Part shown: in pieces, positions 25,273 to 34,535 of the stretch
How positions within the stretch are numbered: the first letter of the stretch is position 1
How the letters are laid out: the number at the start of each line of letters is the position of its first letter
Assembly (NCBI RefSeq): GCF_001971705.1
Contig: NZ_CP019327.1
Span: 2,852,001-2,916,000 of the forward strand
DNA length: 64,000 nt
Direction: 5' to 3'
Source: Natronorubrum daqingense
Lineage (GTDB): Archaea; Halobacteriota; Halobacteria; Halobacteriales; Natrialbaceae
The notes under the pieces: model-generated
The model's input: only the letters and a program-made list of their open reading frames with translations
What the model was told of the DNA's origin: nothing
Databases searched by the model: none
Translations under genes and position numbers: made by a program

Positions 25273-25384
25273 AAATCGAAAATATTCTTCGGAAACCAAA
25301 ACTTGACTCTGGGAACGGAGAAGCACTTTTGTCCGTTCGGCGAGTAATTGTTCGTACCGGCCCCGCCGGTGTGACCACCACCCA

Positions 25385-25534
25385 ATGCCTACCTGTGATC
25401 ACTGCGATGCGCACGTCTCCGAGCGCTTCGCACGCGTCTTCGCTGATGAGAACGGCGAAATTCACGCCTGTATCAGCTGTTCGGCCAATGCAGGGATCGC
25501 CGAAGCGTCACGAAACCGCGAACGAGGTGCGTAG
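25385..25534 (+). CDS. 49-aa zinc-finger protein (DUF7563-like)
   Basis: Short gene: MPTCDHCDAHVSERF then HACISCSANAGIAEAS. Two CxxC pairs (Cys4/Cys7 and Cys31/Cys34 region) form a one-zinc knuckle typical of very small haloarchaeal zinc-finger proteins. The ATG is preceded by a rising AT stretch but no clear TATA box. Function unknown; DNA/RNA binding or protein contacts are possible. Confidence 0.8.
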   Translation: MPTCDHCDAHVSERFARVFADENGEIHACISCSANAGIAEASRNRERGA

Positions 25535-25625
25535 GCTCGCACCCCTTGCCCGCGTCATCGTCATCGACATCGTCGGTTCCCTCGGTACGAGCACTTTTTA
25601 GACTACTAGCACGAGCGAACGCACG

Positions 25626-25904
25626 ATGAGCGAGCGCGAGCGTGAGCACGAAGACGAACGCGAACACGTCGTTTACGTCCTCGAGTGTGCCGATGGGTCG
25701 CTGTATACCGGCTACACGACCGACCTCGAGCGGCGAGTCGCCGAACACGATAACGGTGAGGGCGCGAAGTACACGCGCGGTCGGACGCCCGTCGAACTGC
25801 GTTATCACGAACGCTACGCCTCTCGGTCGGCCGCGATGTCTCGTGAGTACGAGATCAAGCAACTCTCCCGAAGCCGAAAGGAACGACTCGTCGCACTCAA
25901 GTGA
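25626..25904 (+). CDS. GIY-YIG nuclease domain protein (UPF0213)
   Basis: 92 aa. The GIY-YIG core reads [24 protein letters not shown], with the conserved Arg in the following helix and a Glu in [22 protein letters not shown] charged N-terminal tail precedes it. Stand-alone single-domain members (UPF0213/YhbQ) may act on DNA; the role here is unknown. Confidence 0.9.
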   Translation: MSEREREHEDEREHVVYVLECADGSLYTGYTTDLERRVAEHDNGEGAKYTRGRTPVELRYHERYASRSAAMSREYEIKQLSRSRKERLVALK

Positions 25905-25991
25905 ACTCGCTTCTGTTCGTTCCGATCAGAGTAGTATTCTTCTCTCAAGTACCAAAAAATAGATATCATTTCCTCTCCTGTCTCGTGCTAC

Positions 25992-26924
25992 ATGGAGATC
26001 GATTTCGTCGAGGACCTCAAGCAGCCGGAGTATACCGGCGAGAACCGGTGTGAGCCGTGTACACTACTGAATCTCGCGATCGCGGTCGCCGTCGGTTCGC
26101 TCGTCGCACGGAAGACGAAACTCGGGGGCGCGCTCGCGATCGTCGTCTCGATTGGACTCATTTACCTTCGCGGGTACCTCGTTCCGGGAACGCCGACCCT
26201 GACAAAACGGTATCTACCGCCGGAAGTCTTGCGCTGGTTCGGAAAGGAACCGGAACCCGAACTCGCCAGCGGCGTCGGCGGCATCGATAGCGGTGGTTCC
26301 CCATCCAACGACGCTACCGACACGCCTGCAGCGGCCGCTGACTCACCGCCCGAATCCAACGGCGAGTCCAGCGGGGACGACGCACCCGAGGAACCGGTCG
26401 AACTCGACCTCGAGACGTTCTTTCTCTCTCACGACGTCCTCGAGCCATGTGCCGACCGCGACGATCTTTGTCTCACCGACGCGTTCGAGGCCGACTGGCT
26501 CGACGCGATCGACAAAATCGATACCGCTGGCGTCGATTCTGCCGACGCAATCGCCGCGTTCGGTTTCGAAGAAGACCCCGACGAATTCGATATCGAGTCT
26601 CGTGAGGACACTCAGTTGCTCGTCGCCTCACACGGTATCGCCGGCCGCTGGCCGTCCCGGCCCGCACTGATCGCGGATATCGCTGCCAGTGGCGTTCTCG
26701 AGGAGTGGACACCCGAGTGGGACGATCAGGGACCAGAAACGAAGGGGCAGGTGCTCAACGGACTTCGAATGTTCCTCGAAACCTGTCCGACGAGCGGCGG
26801 CGAGATCAGTATGGATGAGGAGGTCGTCGAATCGTGCTGTAGTTCACACGACGTGATCGCCGTCACCTGCGACGAAACCGGCGAACGACTGTTCGAACAG
26901 CGTCTCGACACCGTCGGCGCCTGA
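25992..26924 (+). CDS. Haloarchaeal membrane-anchored protein of unknown function
   Basis: 310 aa. A short N-terminal part with NRCEPCTLLNL (CxxC), two membrane segments (about 27-39 and 44-63), a Gly/Ser/Asp-rich linker (about 95-137) and a cytosolic acidic C-terminal domain (about 140-310) with FLSHDVLEPCADRDDLCLTD and ESCCSSHDVIAVTCDETG. The cysteine-rich segments are notable for a haloarchaeal protein. No family function known to me. Confidence 0.78.
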   Translation: MEIDFVEDLKQPEYTGENRCEPCTLLNLAIAVAVGSLVARKTKLGGALAIVVSIGLIYLRGYLVPGTPTLTKRYLPPEVLRWFGKEPEPELASGVGGIDSGGSPSNDATDTPAAAADSPPESNGESSGDDAPEEPVELDLETFFLSHDVLEPCADRDDLCLTDAFEADWLDAIDKIDTAGVDSADAIAAFGFEEDPDEFDIESREDTQLLVASHGIAGRWPSRPALIADIAASGVLEEWTPEWDDQGPETKGQVLNGLRMFLETCPTSGGEISMDEEVVESCCSSHDVIAVTCDETGERLFEQRLDTVGA

Positions 26925-27004
26925 TTCGGCTGCGATCGATCATCGCCGAATCGGGGGCTGGAACAGGGCGTCGCTTTTTTCGCACCCCACAATGAGACAC
27001 GGGT

Positions 27005-28402
27005 ATGGAGACGATTCGTTTCGGTACCGACGGCTGGCGGGCGACGTTAGAGGAGTTCACCACACCGCGCGTCCGGATGGTCGGACAGGCCGTCGGGACG
27101 TATCTCCGCGACGAGGATCTCGAGGGCTCGGTCGTCATCGGCTACGACGCTCGAGAAACCTCGCGGGGCTTCGCGGAGGAACTCGCTCGCGTGGTGTGTG
27201 CGAACGGCTTCGATGTCATCATGCCGGAGCGAGACCGACCGACGCCGCTCGTCGCCCACGCGATCGTCGAGCGGGAGCTGGCGGGAGGACTCGCAATTAC
27301 GGCCTCGCACAACCCACCAGAGTACAACGGAGTCAAATTCATCCCCGAAGACGGTGCCCCGGCGCTGCCCGAGGTGACGGACGCCATCGCCGACCGACTC
27401 GCCGAACCCGATCCGCTCCCCGCCGACGAGCACGGCACCGTTCGCGAAGTCGACCTCACCACACCCCACGCCGACGCGACCGTCGACCGCCTCGAGGAAC
27501 TCGTCGGTCCCCTCGGCCTCGACGGGCAGACCGTCGCCTACGACGCCATGCACGGGAGCGGCCGCGGGACGACGGACGCACTCCTCGAGCGTGCCGGGGC
27601 GTCACTCGAGTGCTTGCGGTGTGAACGCGACCCCGACTTCGGCGGTGGGGCCCCTGAACCTGCCCCGGAGAACCTCGAGGCACTTGCCGACCTCGTCACC
27701 GACGACGCGACCGAGCCGACGCTCGGTATCGCGAACGACGGCGACGCGGATCGGATCGCACTTGTCACGCCCGAACGGGGCTATCTCGACGAGAATCTCT
27801 TCTTCGCCGCGTTGTACGACTACTTACTCGAGTCGGCCTCGGGTGCGGTGATCCGAACCGTCTCCACGACGTTTCTGATCGATCGGGTGGCCGGAGCGCA
27901 CGACGAAGCCGTCCACGAGGTTCCTGTCGGGTTCAAGTGGGTCGCACAGGCGATGGCCGATAACGACGCACTCGTCGGCGGTGAGGAATCCGGCGGCTTC
28001 ACCGTCCGCGGGCACGTCCGCGAGAAAGACGGCGTCATGATGGCTCTGTTCGCGGCCGCGATGGACGCCGAAGAACCGCTGGACGAGCGGGTCGATCGGC
28101 TGCTCTCCGAACACGGGACAGTCGTCCAGAACAAACGAAGCGTCGCGTGCCCCGATCACGAGAAATCGCGGGTGCTCTCGGATCTCGAGACCGAAATCCC
28201 CGACAGCGTCGCCGGTACCGACGTGGACGACGTCAATACGGCCGACGGGTTCAAACTGCAACTGACCGACGGTTCGTGGCTCCTGATCCGCCCCAGCGGC
28301 ACGGAGCCGGTGTTGCGAGTGTACGCTGAGGCCACGGATGAGCCCCGCGTCGACGAACTGCTCGGGGCTGGCGAGGGCCTGCTCGAGCCACTCGTCGAGT
28401 AA
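27005..28402 (+). CDS. Phosphoglucomutase/phosphomannomutase (alpha-D-phosphohexomutase)
   Basis: 465 aa with all four phosphohexomutase signatures: the phosphoserine loop TASHNPPEYNGVKF (Ser101), the magnesium loop NDGDADRIALV near 244, the sugar loop GGEESGGFTVRG near 325 and the phosphate-binding RPSGTEPVLRVYAEA near the C-terminus. GlmM, ManB and Pgm activities cannot be separated by eye. Start at 27005, with a T-run (TCGCTTTTTT) about 29 nt upstream. Confidence 0.93.
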   Translation: METIRFGTDGWRATLEEFTTPRVRMVGQAVGTYLRDEDLEGSVVIGYDARETSRGFAEELARVVCANGFDVIMPERDRPTPLVAHAIVERELAGGLAITASHNPPEYNGVKFIPEDGAPALPEVTDAIADRLAEPDPLPADEHGTVREVDLTTPHADATVDRLEELVGPLGLDGQTVAYDAMHGSGRGTTDALLERAGASLECLRCERDPDFGGGAPEPAPENLEALADLVTDDATEPTLGIANDGDADRIALVTPERGYLDENLFFAALYDYLLESASGAVIRTVSTTFLIDRVAGAHDEAVHEVPVGFKWVAQAMADNDALVGGEESGGFTVRGHVREKDGVMMALFAAAMDAEEPLDERVDRLLSEHGTVVQNKRSVACPDHEKSRVLSDLETEIPDSVAGTDVDDVNTADGFKLQLTDGSWLLIRPSGTEPVLRVYAEATDEPRVDELLGAGEGLLEPLVE

Positions 28403-28559
28403 CGCTGGCTTTCGAACTCTTCGCAGTCGTCTGAGCGAAGTGAGCACCGCCGTCGAAGGTTCGTGGGGCCGTGTTCGAAGGGTCGACGTCGCGAACGCTC
28501 GAGGGCGACATGCACAATCCGGGTACTCGTTTACCCGTCTGGCTTCCGATAGGTTTCCT

Positions 28560-28925
28560 ATGAACACTCACGACCGTGAAGACGCCGCGTACACGGAACT
28601 CACGCCCGACTCGTGGCACCAAAACGACGACGGCAACTACTACATCGACTGCCCGGAGTGTGGGTCCGCGGCGACGTTGATGAACGTCGTCTCCCACGGC
28701 CGCTGTAACGGCTACCTCGACCAGCGCGAAGACGAAACCGAACTGGACGAGGAGTCGTTCGGGTGCACCGCGAAACTCTGGTTCGAACTCGGGTACGTCT
28801 CCGACGCCGACCCCGCTGCGACCGATTCCGACGCCGAACAGTCCGAAGACAGCGTCACCACGGGTGAGGGCGTCCCTGCCGAAGGGTCGCCCGCTGGATC
28901 GGACGGCACTGTGGACGACGACTAG
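28560..28925 (+). CDS. Small zinc-ribbon-like protein
   Basis: 121 aa from ATG 28560 (MNTHDREDAAY). YYIDCPECGSAATLMNVVSHGRCNGYLDQ with CxxC and a later Cys, then GCTAKLWFELGYVSD, indicates a metal-binding ribbon; a long acidic Ser/Asp/Glu tail follows. Haloarchaeal family of unknown function (possibly DUF7567). Confidence 0.78.
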   Translation: MNTHDREDAAYTELTPDSWHQNDDGNYYIDCPECGSAATLMNVVSHGRCNGYLDQREDETELDEESFGCTAKLWFELGYVSDADPAATDSDAEQSEDSVTTGEGVPAEGSPAGSDGTVDDD

Positions 28926-29022
28926 GAGTAACACTCGTCGACTCCGTGCGTTGGCTCGTCACGCCAGTGGCCCCGCTCTCGAGTGCGTCGCACGAATCGC
29001 GTCAGTGAAAACGACTTGATAC

Positions 29023-29961
29023 TCAGTCCCGGTACCGATTCAGCGCGACCCCGACTCCACCAGCAGCGCCCGCTGCGCCGGTCGTCCCGGCGATACCGAG
29101 TTGGGTGGCGGCGACGGCGGAGTCACTCGCCGGCACGCTGTCGATAACCGGTCCCGGCGCGAGCATGCCGCCGAGAATCGAGTCGAAGGTCAGACGGATG
29201 TGGCCGAGCCACGGGATGCCAAATCGCGCTTTGCCGGTGACCCACTCGGACTTGACGACGTCACTTTGGCCCTCCTGCGCGCCGTACTGCTGGTCGTAAC
29301 CCTCGTTCGCGTCACCTTTCGTGATGAATCCATCGTGCTGGGCGGGACACGTGTCGATGTCGTCACAGCTCGTGTCGCCGATGATATCGTCGTCGGCTTT
29401 CGTGTCGACCCAGTTTTCGCCCTCTTCGACCCAGAAGTGCGCCCGGTGTATGATCGGCGTCTGGTGTTCCTCGCCGTTCGGCTGGAAGACGATCACGTCA
29501 CCCGGTTGATCGAACCGCTCGTGGCCGTTCTCTTCACCGTCCTCCAGCGGCACGATACCGGTGTCACCGGCAGGATCGTCGCCAACGAAGCGATCCTGAT
29601 CGATCACGAAGATGAGGTCTCCCTTCTCCATGTTCGGTTCCATGCTGCCACTCTCGACGGCGACTAACGGCGGCCAGATCCCACTGACGGCAAAGAGCAA
29701 GAGTCCGATGACCGCAACGATCGCAACGGAACTCAAAATGTCTCGAGCGAAGACGACGTTCCCCTCCTCGGCTTTCAGAAACCAGTGGACGATGCCGTCG
29801 TCTTCGATCGTCACTCGGTCGTCGCTGTTGGTCTGGCTGTCCGTCCCCATCCCCTCTGCGGTGTCGTTCCCCGCGTCGTCGCGTCGGTGGGTCCAGTCAC
29901 CGTCGGTATCGTCACTCGCGGGAGGATCGTCAGGAGAGTCGCCGGGGTTGGGGCCGCTCAT
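29023..29961 (-). CDS. Signal peptidase I (archaeal S26B)
   Basis: 312 aa from ATG 29961; an upstream in-frame start at 29988 is possible. Disordered acidic N-terminus, one transmembrane segment (IVAVIGLLLFAVSGIWPP), then the catalytic serine in VESGSMEPNMEKGD, the catalytic-histidine box in TPIIHRAHFW and the Asp box in FITKGDANEGYDQQYG, and a C-terminal hydrophobic Gly/Ala-rich segment. It cleaves Sec signal peptides at the membrane. The Ser-His-Asp arrangement is of the archaeal/ER type. Confidence 0.92.
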   Translation of the reverse strand: MSGPNPGDSPDDPPASDDTDGDWTHRRDDAGNDTAEGMGTDSQTNSDDRVTIEDDGIVHWFLKAEEGNVVFARDILSSVAIVAVIGLLLFAVSGIWPPLVAVESGSMEPNMEKGDLIFVIDQDRFVGDDPAGDTGIVPLEDGEENGHERFDQPGDVIVFQPNGEEHQTPIIHRAHFWVEEGENWVDTKADDDIIGDTSCDDIDTCPAQHDGFITKGDANEGYDQQYGAQEGQSDVVKSEWVTGKARFGIPWLGHIRLTFDSILGGMLAPGPVIDSVPASDSAVAATQLGIAGTTGAAGAAGGVGVALNRYRD

Positions 29962-30070
29962 CGTCACTGGTTTTGCTAGGGTCTGCAATCAACTTTCTGC
30001 TCTCTTGACCCGACCGAGTCGAACACTTCGAGCGAGCCTCGGTTCGCTGGAGGCCGATTTCATTACGGTA

Positions 30071-30080
30071 TCCTTTTTGC
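30071..30080 (+). promoter_or_regulatory. TATA-like box of polD1
   Basis: TCCTTTTTGC, centred 27 nt before the GTG start at 30103; fits a leaderless transcript. Confidence 0.45.
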
Positions 30081-30102
30081 TCCGCTCGCGAATACGATTC
30101 GT

Positions 30103-31671
30103 GTGCCACTCGAGGCGTCTGCACGGATCGTCAGCGAACTCACGAGTCGCGGGTACAACGCCGAACGAGAGGCGGTGACCAAACTCGCCGCTGCCGACGA
30201 TCCGCAGGCGACCGTCGAACGCGTCGTCGACGACCTCCCGCCGGGAACGCTCGTCGTTCGAACCGATCACGTCGAAACGGTTCTTTCTTCGAGCGATCCG
30301 GGTGAAAAACCACGTGACGGCGGCGATGTTTCGGGTTCTGACGAGACGACCACCGACCCCTCCGTTTCAACTGGAGATCACCGTCCTGATCCGACAGCCG
30401 TGGATGGGGCGGTTCCAGTTGAAACGAAGGGGTCTTCGGCTGGTGGACGATCGAGCGATCCAGCGGTACGGTCACTCGAGATCGACGGCGATATGACCGG
30501 TGACAGTACGGGAACGGGGGAATACGATGATTTCGTCGCCGTGTTCCGAGATCGACTCGAGACGTTGGGAGGGAAACTCCGCGGCCGTGTCAATCACCGT
30601 CCGGCGACGGCGATTCAGAACATGCCGGGCGGTGGCGAAGTCGGAATGGTCGGATTAGTCAACGACATTCGTTCGACTGCCAGTGGCCACTGGTTGATCG
30701 AACTCGAGGACGCGACGGGGACGTTTCCGTGGCTGGTGATGAAAGATCGAGAGTACGCCGATCTGGTCGAGGAGTTGCTCTGCGACGAAGTGTTGGCGAT
30801 GGAAGGGACGCTGTCGGACGACGCGGGAATCGCGTTCGTCGACTCGATGTACTTCCCGGACGTACCGCGAACGCACGAGCCCTCGACCGCGGACCGTCAC
30901 GTGCAGGCGGCGCTCATCAGCGACGTCCACGTCGGCAGTCAGGAGTTCATGCACGACGCCTGGAACCGATTTGCAGACTGGCTCCACACTCCCGAGGCCC
31001 AGCACGTCGAGTACCTGCTCATCGCCGGCGACATGGTCGAAGGCGTCGGCGTCTATCCCAATCAGGACGAAGAACTCGACGTCGTCGACATCTACGAGCA
31101 GTACGAGGTGTTCAACGAGTACCTCAAGCAGGTCCCCGGCGACATCGAGATCGTCATGATTCCGGGCAACCACGACGCGGTTCGACTGGCCGAACCCCAA
31201 CCCGGTTTCGACGAGGACCTTCGGGAGATCATGTCGGCCCACGACTCACGGATCGTCAGCAATCCCTCGACGGTCACGCTCGAGGGCGTCTCCGTCCTCA
31301 TGTACCACGGCGTCAGTCTGGACGAGGTGATCGCCGAGTTGCCCGAGGAGAAGGCGAGTTACGACGATCCGCACAAGGCGATGTACCACCTCCTCAAGAA
31401 GCGCCACGTCGCGCCCCAGTTCGGCGGGCACACCCGACTCGCACCAGAGGAGGAGGACTTCCTCATCATGGAGGAGGTACCGGACATCTTTCACACCGGC
31501 CACGTTCACAAACTCGGCTTCGGCAAGTACCACAACGTGCTCGCGATCAACTCCGGTTGTTGGCAGTCCCAGACGGACTTCCAGAAGAGCGTCAACATCG
31601 ACCCCGACGCCGGCTACGCGCCGATCGTGGACCTCGATACGTTAGACGTGACGGTCCAGAAGTTCAGTTAA
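30103..31671 (+). CDS. polD1: DNA polymerase D small subunit (DP1, exonuclease)
   Basis: 522 aa from GTG 30103. It is the proofreading 3'-5' exonuclease subunit of the archaeal replicative PolD. Domains: N-terminal helical region (1-70), a variable linker (about 75-135), an OB fold (about 165-265) and a calcineurin-like phosphoesterase domain (268-510) with SDVHVG, GDMVEGVG, PGNHD near 353-357 and TGHVHKLGFG. Metal-binding residues look complete. The linker carries two ORB-like sequences on the DNA (30356-30433). The catalytic large subunit is not in the window. Confidence 0.94.
   Translation: MPLEASARIVSELTSRGYNAEREAVTKLAAADDPQATVERVVDDLPPGTLVVRTDHVETVLSSSDPGEKPRDGGDVSGSDETTTDPSVSTGDHRPDPTAVDGAVPVETKGSSAGGRSSDPAVRSLEIDGDMTGDSTGTGEYDDFVAVFRDRLETLGGKLRGRVNHRPATAIQNMPGGGEVGMVGLVNDIRSTASGHWLIELEDATGTFPWLVMKDREYADLVEELLCDEVLAMEGTLSDDAGIAFVDSMYFPDVPRTHEPSTADRHVQAALISDVHVGSQEFMHDAWNRFADWLHTPEAQHVEYLLIAGDMVEGVGVYPNQDEELDVVDIYEQYEVFNEYLKQVPGDIEIVMIPGNHDAVRLAEPQPGFDEDLREIMSAHDSRIVSNPSTVTLEGVSVLMYHGVSLDEVIAELPEEKASYDDPHKAMYHLLKKRHVAPQFGGHTRLAPEEEDFLIMEEVPDIFHTGHVHKLGFGKYHNVLAINSGCWQSQTDFQKSVNIDPDAGYAPIVDLDTLDVTVQKFS
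30356..30433. repeat. Inverted pair of ORB-like sites inside polD1
   Basis: Left copy 30356-30375 reads, on the minus strand, TCCAGTTGAAACGGAGGGGT; right copy 30414-30433 reads TCCAGTTGAAACGAAGGGGT. They are 19/20 identical, inverted, 38 bp apart, with G-strings pointing outward as in the origin pair (2210/2531). They fall in the region encoding the non-conserved linker (about residues 85-110). Confidence 0.75.
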
Positions 31672-31728
31672 CGGTCGCTCGAGGAGCGGACGTTCGGTCG
31701 CACGCCGACGCTCGACCGTACGCCGGTC

Positions 31729-31738
31729 GTGTTTTTAT
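31729..31738 (+). promoter_or_regulatory. TATA-like box
   Basis: GTGTTTTTAT, about 29 nt before the ATG at 31765; supports that start. Confidence 0.55.
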
Positions 31739-31764
31739 GGCCGCCGTCGTCGAAGTCCGCGGCG

Positions 31765-32523
31765 ATGCCCCCGACGATCGGCGCGCTCTTCCTCGCGGGA
31801 GTATTGGCCGCGGTGCACGTTAGCGCCGGCAGACTCCGATTCCTGCAAACCGTTCCTCGGAGCCGGTGGCTCTCGCTGTGTGGCGGAATCTCCGTCGCCT
31901 ACGTCTTCGTCCACCTCCTGCCCGAGATCACGGACCACCAGTCGCGGATCGTCGAGACGACCGACCCGACGAACGTCGTCCTCGAGGCGACTCACGAACG
32001 CTCGCTGTTTATCGCCGCACTCGTTGGCTTCGCGCTCTTTTACGGACTCGAGCAGGCCGCTCGCCGCTCGTCTCGGGGGGTGGCCCGGCGAGCGACCGCC
32101 GGTGTGAGGACTCGGCCCGACGCGAGCGTGTTCTGGCTCCACATCGGTTCGTTCGCGGCGTACAACGCGCTCATCGGCTACTTTCTCTTACATCGAGAGG
32201 AAGCTGGGCTCGCGAACCTGTTGCTCTACGGGACGGCCATGGGACTGCACTTCGTCGTCAACGACTACGGACTTCGAGAGCACCACCGGGACGTCTACGA
32301 CCGCCTCGGTCGGTGGGTGCTTGCCGGCGCGATTCTCGCCGGCACGCTGGTCGGCTTTCTGGTCGGCCTTCCGGAACTCGTCCTCAGCCTGCTGCTCGCG
32401 TTCCTGTCCGGCGGCGTCATCCTCAACGTGATCAAGGAGGAACTGCCCGAAGACCGCGAAAGTCGATTTTGGGCGTTCGGTGCCGGACTGGCGGGGTACA
32501 CCGCCGTTCTCCTGGTGATCTGA
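31765..32523 (+). CDS. Multi-span membrane protein, haloarchaeal
   Basis: 252 aa from ATG 31765 (MPPTIGALF), supported by a TATA-like box about 29 nt upstream. About seven or eight transmembrane segments. Polar conserved-looking residues inside or near membrane segments (AYVFVHLLPEITDHQ, GLEQAARR, GTAMGLHFVVNDYGLREHH) recall ZIP-type metal transporters, with His/Glu/Asp in segments, but I cannot confirm the family. Function unknown. Confidence 0.75.
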   Translation: MPPTIGALFLAGVLAAVHVSAGRLRFLQTVPRSRWLSLCGGISVAYVFVHLLPEITDHQSRIVETTDPTNVVLEATHERSLFIAALVGFALFYGLEQAARRSSRGVARRATAGVRTRPDASVFWLHIGSFAAYNALIGYFLLHREEAGLANLLLYGTAMGLHFVVNDYGLREHHRDVYDRLGRWVLAGAILAGTLVGFLVGLPELVLSLLLAFLSGGVILNVIKEELPEDRESRFWAFGAGLAGYTAVLLVI

Positions 32524-32551
32524 AGACCGGACGTTTCGGCGACCGTTGGGC

Positions 32552-32632
32552 GACAGCGAGCGCTGATGACAGCAAGCGCCGACGCAGCGAGAGGTGACGC
32601 AACGAGGCCGACGACAGCGAGCGCCGACGACT
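32552..32632 (+). repeat. Imperfect GACGACAGCGAGCGCC repeats
   Basis: The gap between two convergent genes holds degenerate copies of GACAGCGAGCGC(C/T)GA (about 32552, 32568 and 32611). Probably slippage-type low-complexity sequence. Confidence 0.5.
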
Positions 32633-32642
32633 CGAGGAGATG

Positions 32643-34325
32643 TCAGGCCGCGTCGGCTTCTCCGTCCGTCTCGTCCCGGAGTTCCGTCCGTCTGATCTTC
32701 CCCGTAACCGTCTTCGGCAGTTCCTCGCGGAACTCGACCTCGCGAGGGTACTCGTGAGCCGACAGCTCCGATCTTACGTGCTCTTTGATGTCCTCCTCGA
32801 GGTCGGCGGCGGGTTCGACGCCCTCGCTCAGTACGATGTACGCTTTCACGATGTTCCCCCGTTCTCGGTGTGGCTTCGGAACGACGGCGGCTTCGGCGAC
32901 GGCCTCGTGTTCGCCGAGCGAGCTTTCGACTTCGAAGGGGCCGATCCGGTAGCCCGAGGAGAGAATAACGTCGTCGGCCCGTCCCTCGAACCAGAAGTAG
33001 CCGTCCTCATCCTTGCGCGCGAGGTCGCCCGAACAGTACCACCGACCGTCCGGACCGTCGACGAAGCAGCCGGCAGTCTGTTCGGGCTTTTCCCAGTACT
33101 CCGCGAAGAAACAGGGGTAGTCCCCGCGCTGGGCGATCTCGCCCGTTTCACCGGGCTCGAGCACCTCGCCAGTTTCCGGATCGACGACCGCGGCCTCGAT
33201 GCCCGGCAGCGGCTTGCCCATCGAGCCCGGCCGCAGCTCCATCGTCGGGTAGTTGTTGATGATCATGTTCCCCGTCTCGGTCTGGCCGTAGGTGTCGTGG
33301 ATCGTCACGTCTAGCGTTTCTTCGCCCCACTCGACGACGCCCGCCGAGAGCGGTTCACCGATCGACAGCGCGTGACGCAGGTCCAGCGAGACGTCCTCGA
33401 GGACCGCTTCGTGCTCGCGGAGCATGCGGTAGGCCGTCGGGACCGAGAACAACACCGTGATCGGGAACCGATCGAGGAGGTCGGCCCACGTCTCGGGGTC
33501 GAACTCGCCCTCGTAGGTGAACAGCGCGGTGCCCCAGTACCAGGCACCGAGGGTGTTGATCGGACCCGTAAGCCAGCCGAGGTCGGCCGTCGACCAGTAG
33601 CAGTCGCCCTCCTGCAGGTCGGCGGCGTACCGCTGCGTCGCGGCGACCCCCGTGACCCACCGGTGTTTGTGCAGGACACCCTTTGCCAGCCCCGTCGTCC
33701 CGCTGGTGTAGTAGAGCAGCGCGTCGTCCTCGCCGCTCGTCTCGACGGGGTCGTACTCGCGACTCGCGGACTCCATCTCGGTACGGTAGTCGACGTCGTC
33801 GCCGCGGTCGTTCGTCCCGTCGTCGCTGACGACGATGACGTGCTCGACGGAGGGCGCGTCCTCGAGGGCGTCCGCGACGGTCTCGCGGTTGTCGGCGGTG
33901 GTGACGACGGCCTTCGCGTCGCAGTCGTCGAGCCGGTAGGAGATGCCGTCGGGACCGAACCGTTCGTTGATGCCGCCGAAGACAGCGCCGCGTTTCAGCG
34001 TTCCAATGAGCGCGACGTAATGTTCCGGGATCCGCGGCATGTACGAGAAGACGCGATCACCTCGCTCGACGCCCAGCGACTCGAGGACGTTCGCAAACCG
34101 ATTCGTCCGCTCGGCCAGTTCCCAGAAGGTCGTCGTCGTCAACTCGCCGTCCTCGTCGACCTGATAGAGCGCGACCGACTCTTTGTTTTTGGCGTGACGG
34201 TCGCAGACCTCACGAGCGATGTTCAGGCGCTCCGGTGCGTCCTCGGCGGCGGCGTCGTAGAGGTCGTCCCACGAGAAGCCGTCCCGAAATTGCTCGTAGT
34301 CGGGCATATTGTACGCTGTTGGCAT
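32643..34325 (-). CDS. Acyl/acetyl-CoA synthetase (AMP-forming)
   Basis: 560 aa. It activates a carboxylic acid to its acyl-CoA through an acyl-adenylate. Visible: P-loop LYYTSGTTGLAKGVLHKH, YGQTETGNMI adenine motif, SGDLARKDEDGYFWFEGRADD with the hinge and the C-terminal catalytic lysine in PKTVTGKIRR. The LGEHEAVAEAAVV and N-terminal features resemble the acetyl/propionyl or medium-chain (MACS) subfamily. A TATA-like AAATTATTG about 28 nt upstream supports the start at 34325. Confidence 0.9.
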   Translation of the reverse strand: MPTAYNMPDYEQFRDGFSWDDLYDAAAEDAPERLNIAREVCDRHAKNKESVALYQVDEDGELTTTTFWELAERTNRFANVLESLGVERGDRVFSYMPRIPEHYVALIGTLKRGAVFGGINERFGPDGISYRLDDCDAKAVVTTADNRETVADALEDAPSVEHVIVVSDDGTNDRGDDVDYRTEMESASREYDPVETSGEDDALLYYTSGTTGLAKGVLHKHRWVTGVAATQRYAADLQEGDCYWSTADLGWLTGPINTLGAWYWGTALFTYEGEFDPETWADLLDRFPITVLFSVPTAYRMLREHEAVLEDVSLDLRHALSIGEPLSAGVVEWGEETLDVTIHDTYGQTETGNMIINNYPTMELRPGSMGKPLPGIEAAVVDPETGEVLEPGETGEIAQRGDYPCFFAEYWEKPEQTAGCFVDGPDGRWYCSGDLARKDEDGYFWFEGRADDVILSSGYRIGPFEVESSLGEHEAVAEAAVVPKPHRERGNIVKAYIVLSEGVEPAADLEEDIKEHVRSELSAHEYPREVEFREELPKTVTGKIRRTELRDETDGEADAA

Positions 34326-34535
34326 ACGTCACAGTAGCCACCGTTACTGGCAATAATTTCACCGGTTAATACGACGGGGATAGTTATAGAAACAATCTCT
34401 GTTTTCCACTGTGAACGCAGAACGCGCCGCTTAGATGGTCGATCGGCGCTACTGGTCGCTTCGAGTGTCGTCGTTTCCCGGCGAAGCTGGCCCGAAACGA
34501 TCACCGGCGGCTGGTACACCGATCCGGGACACCCA

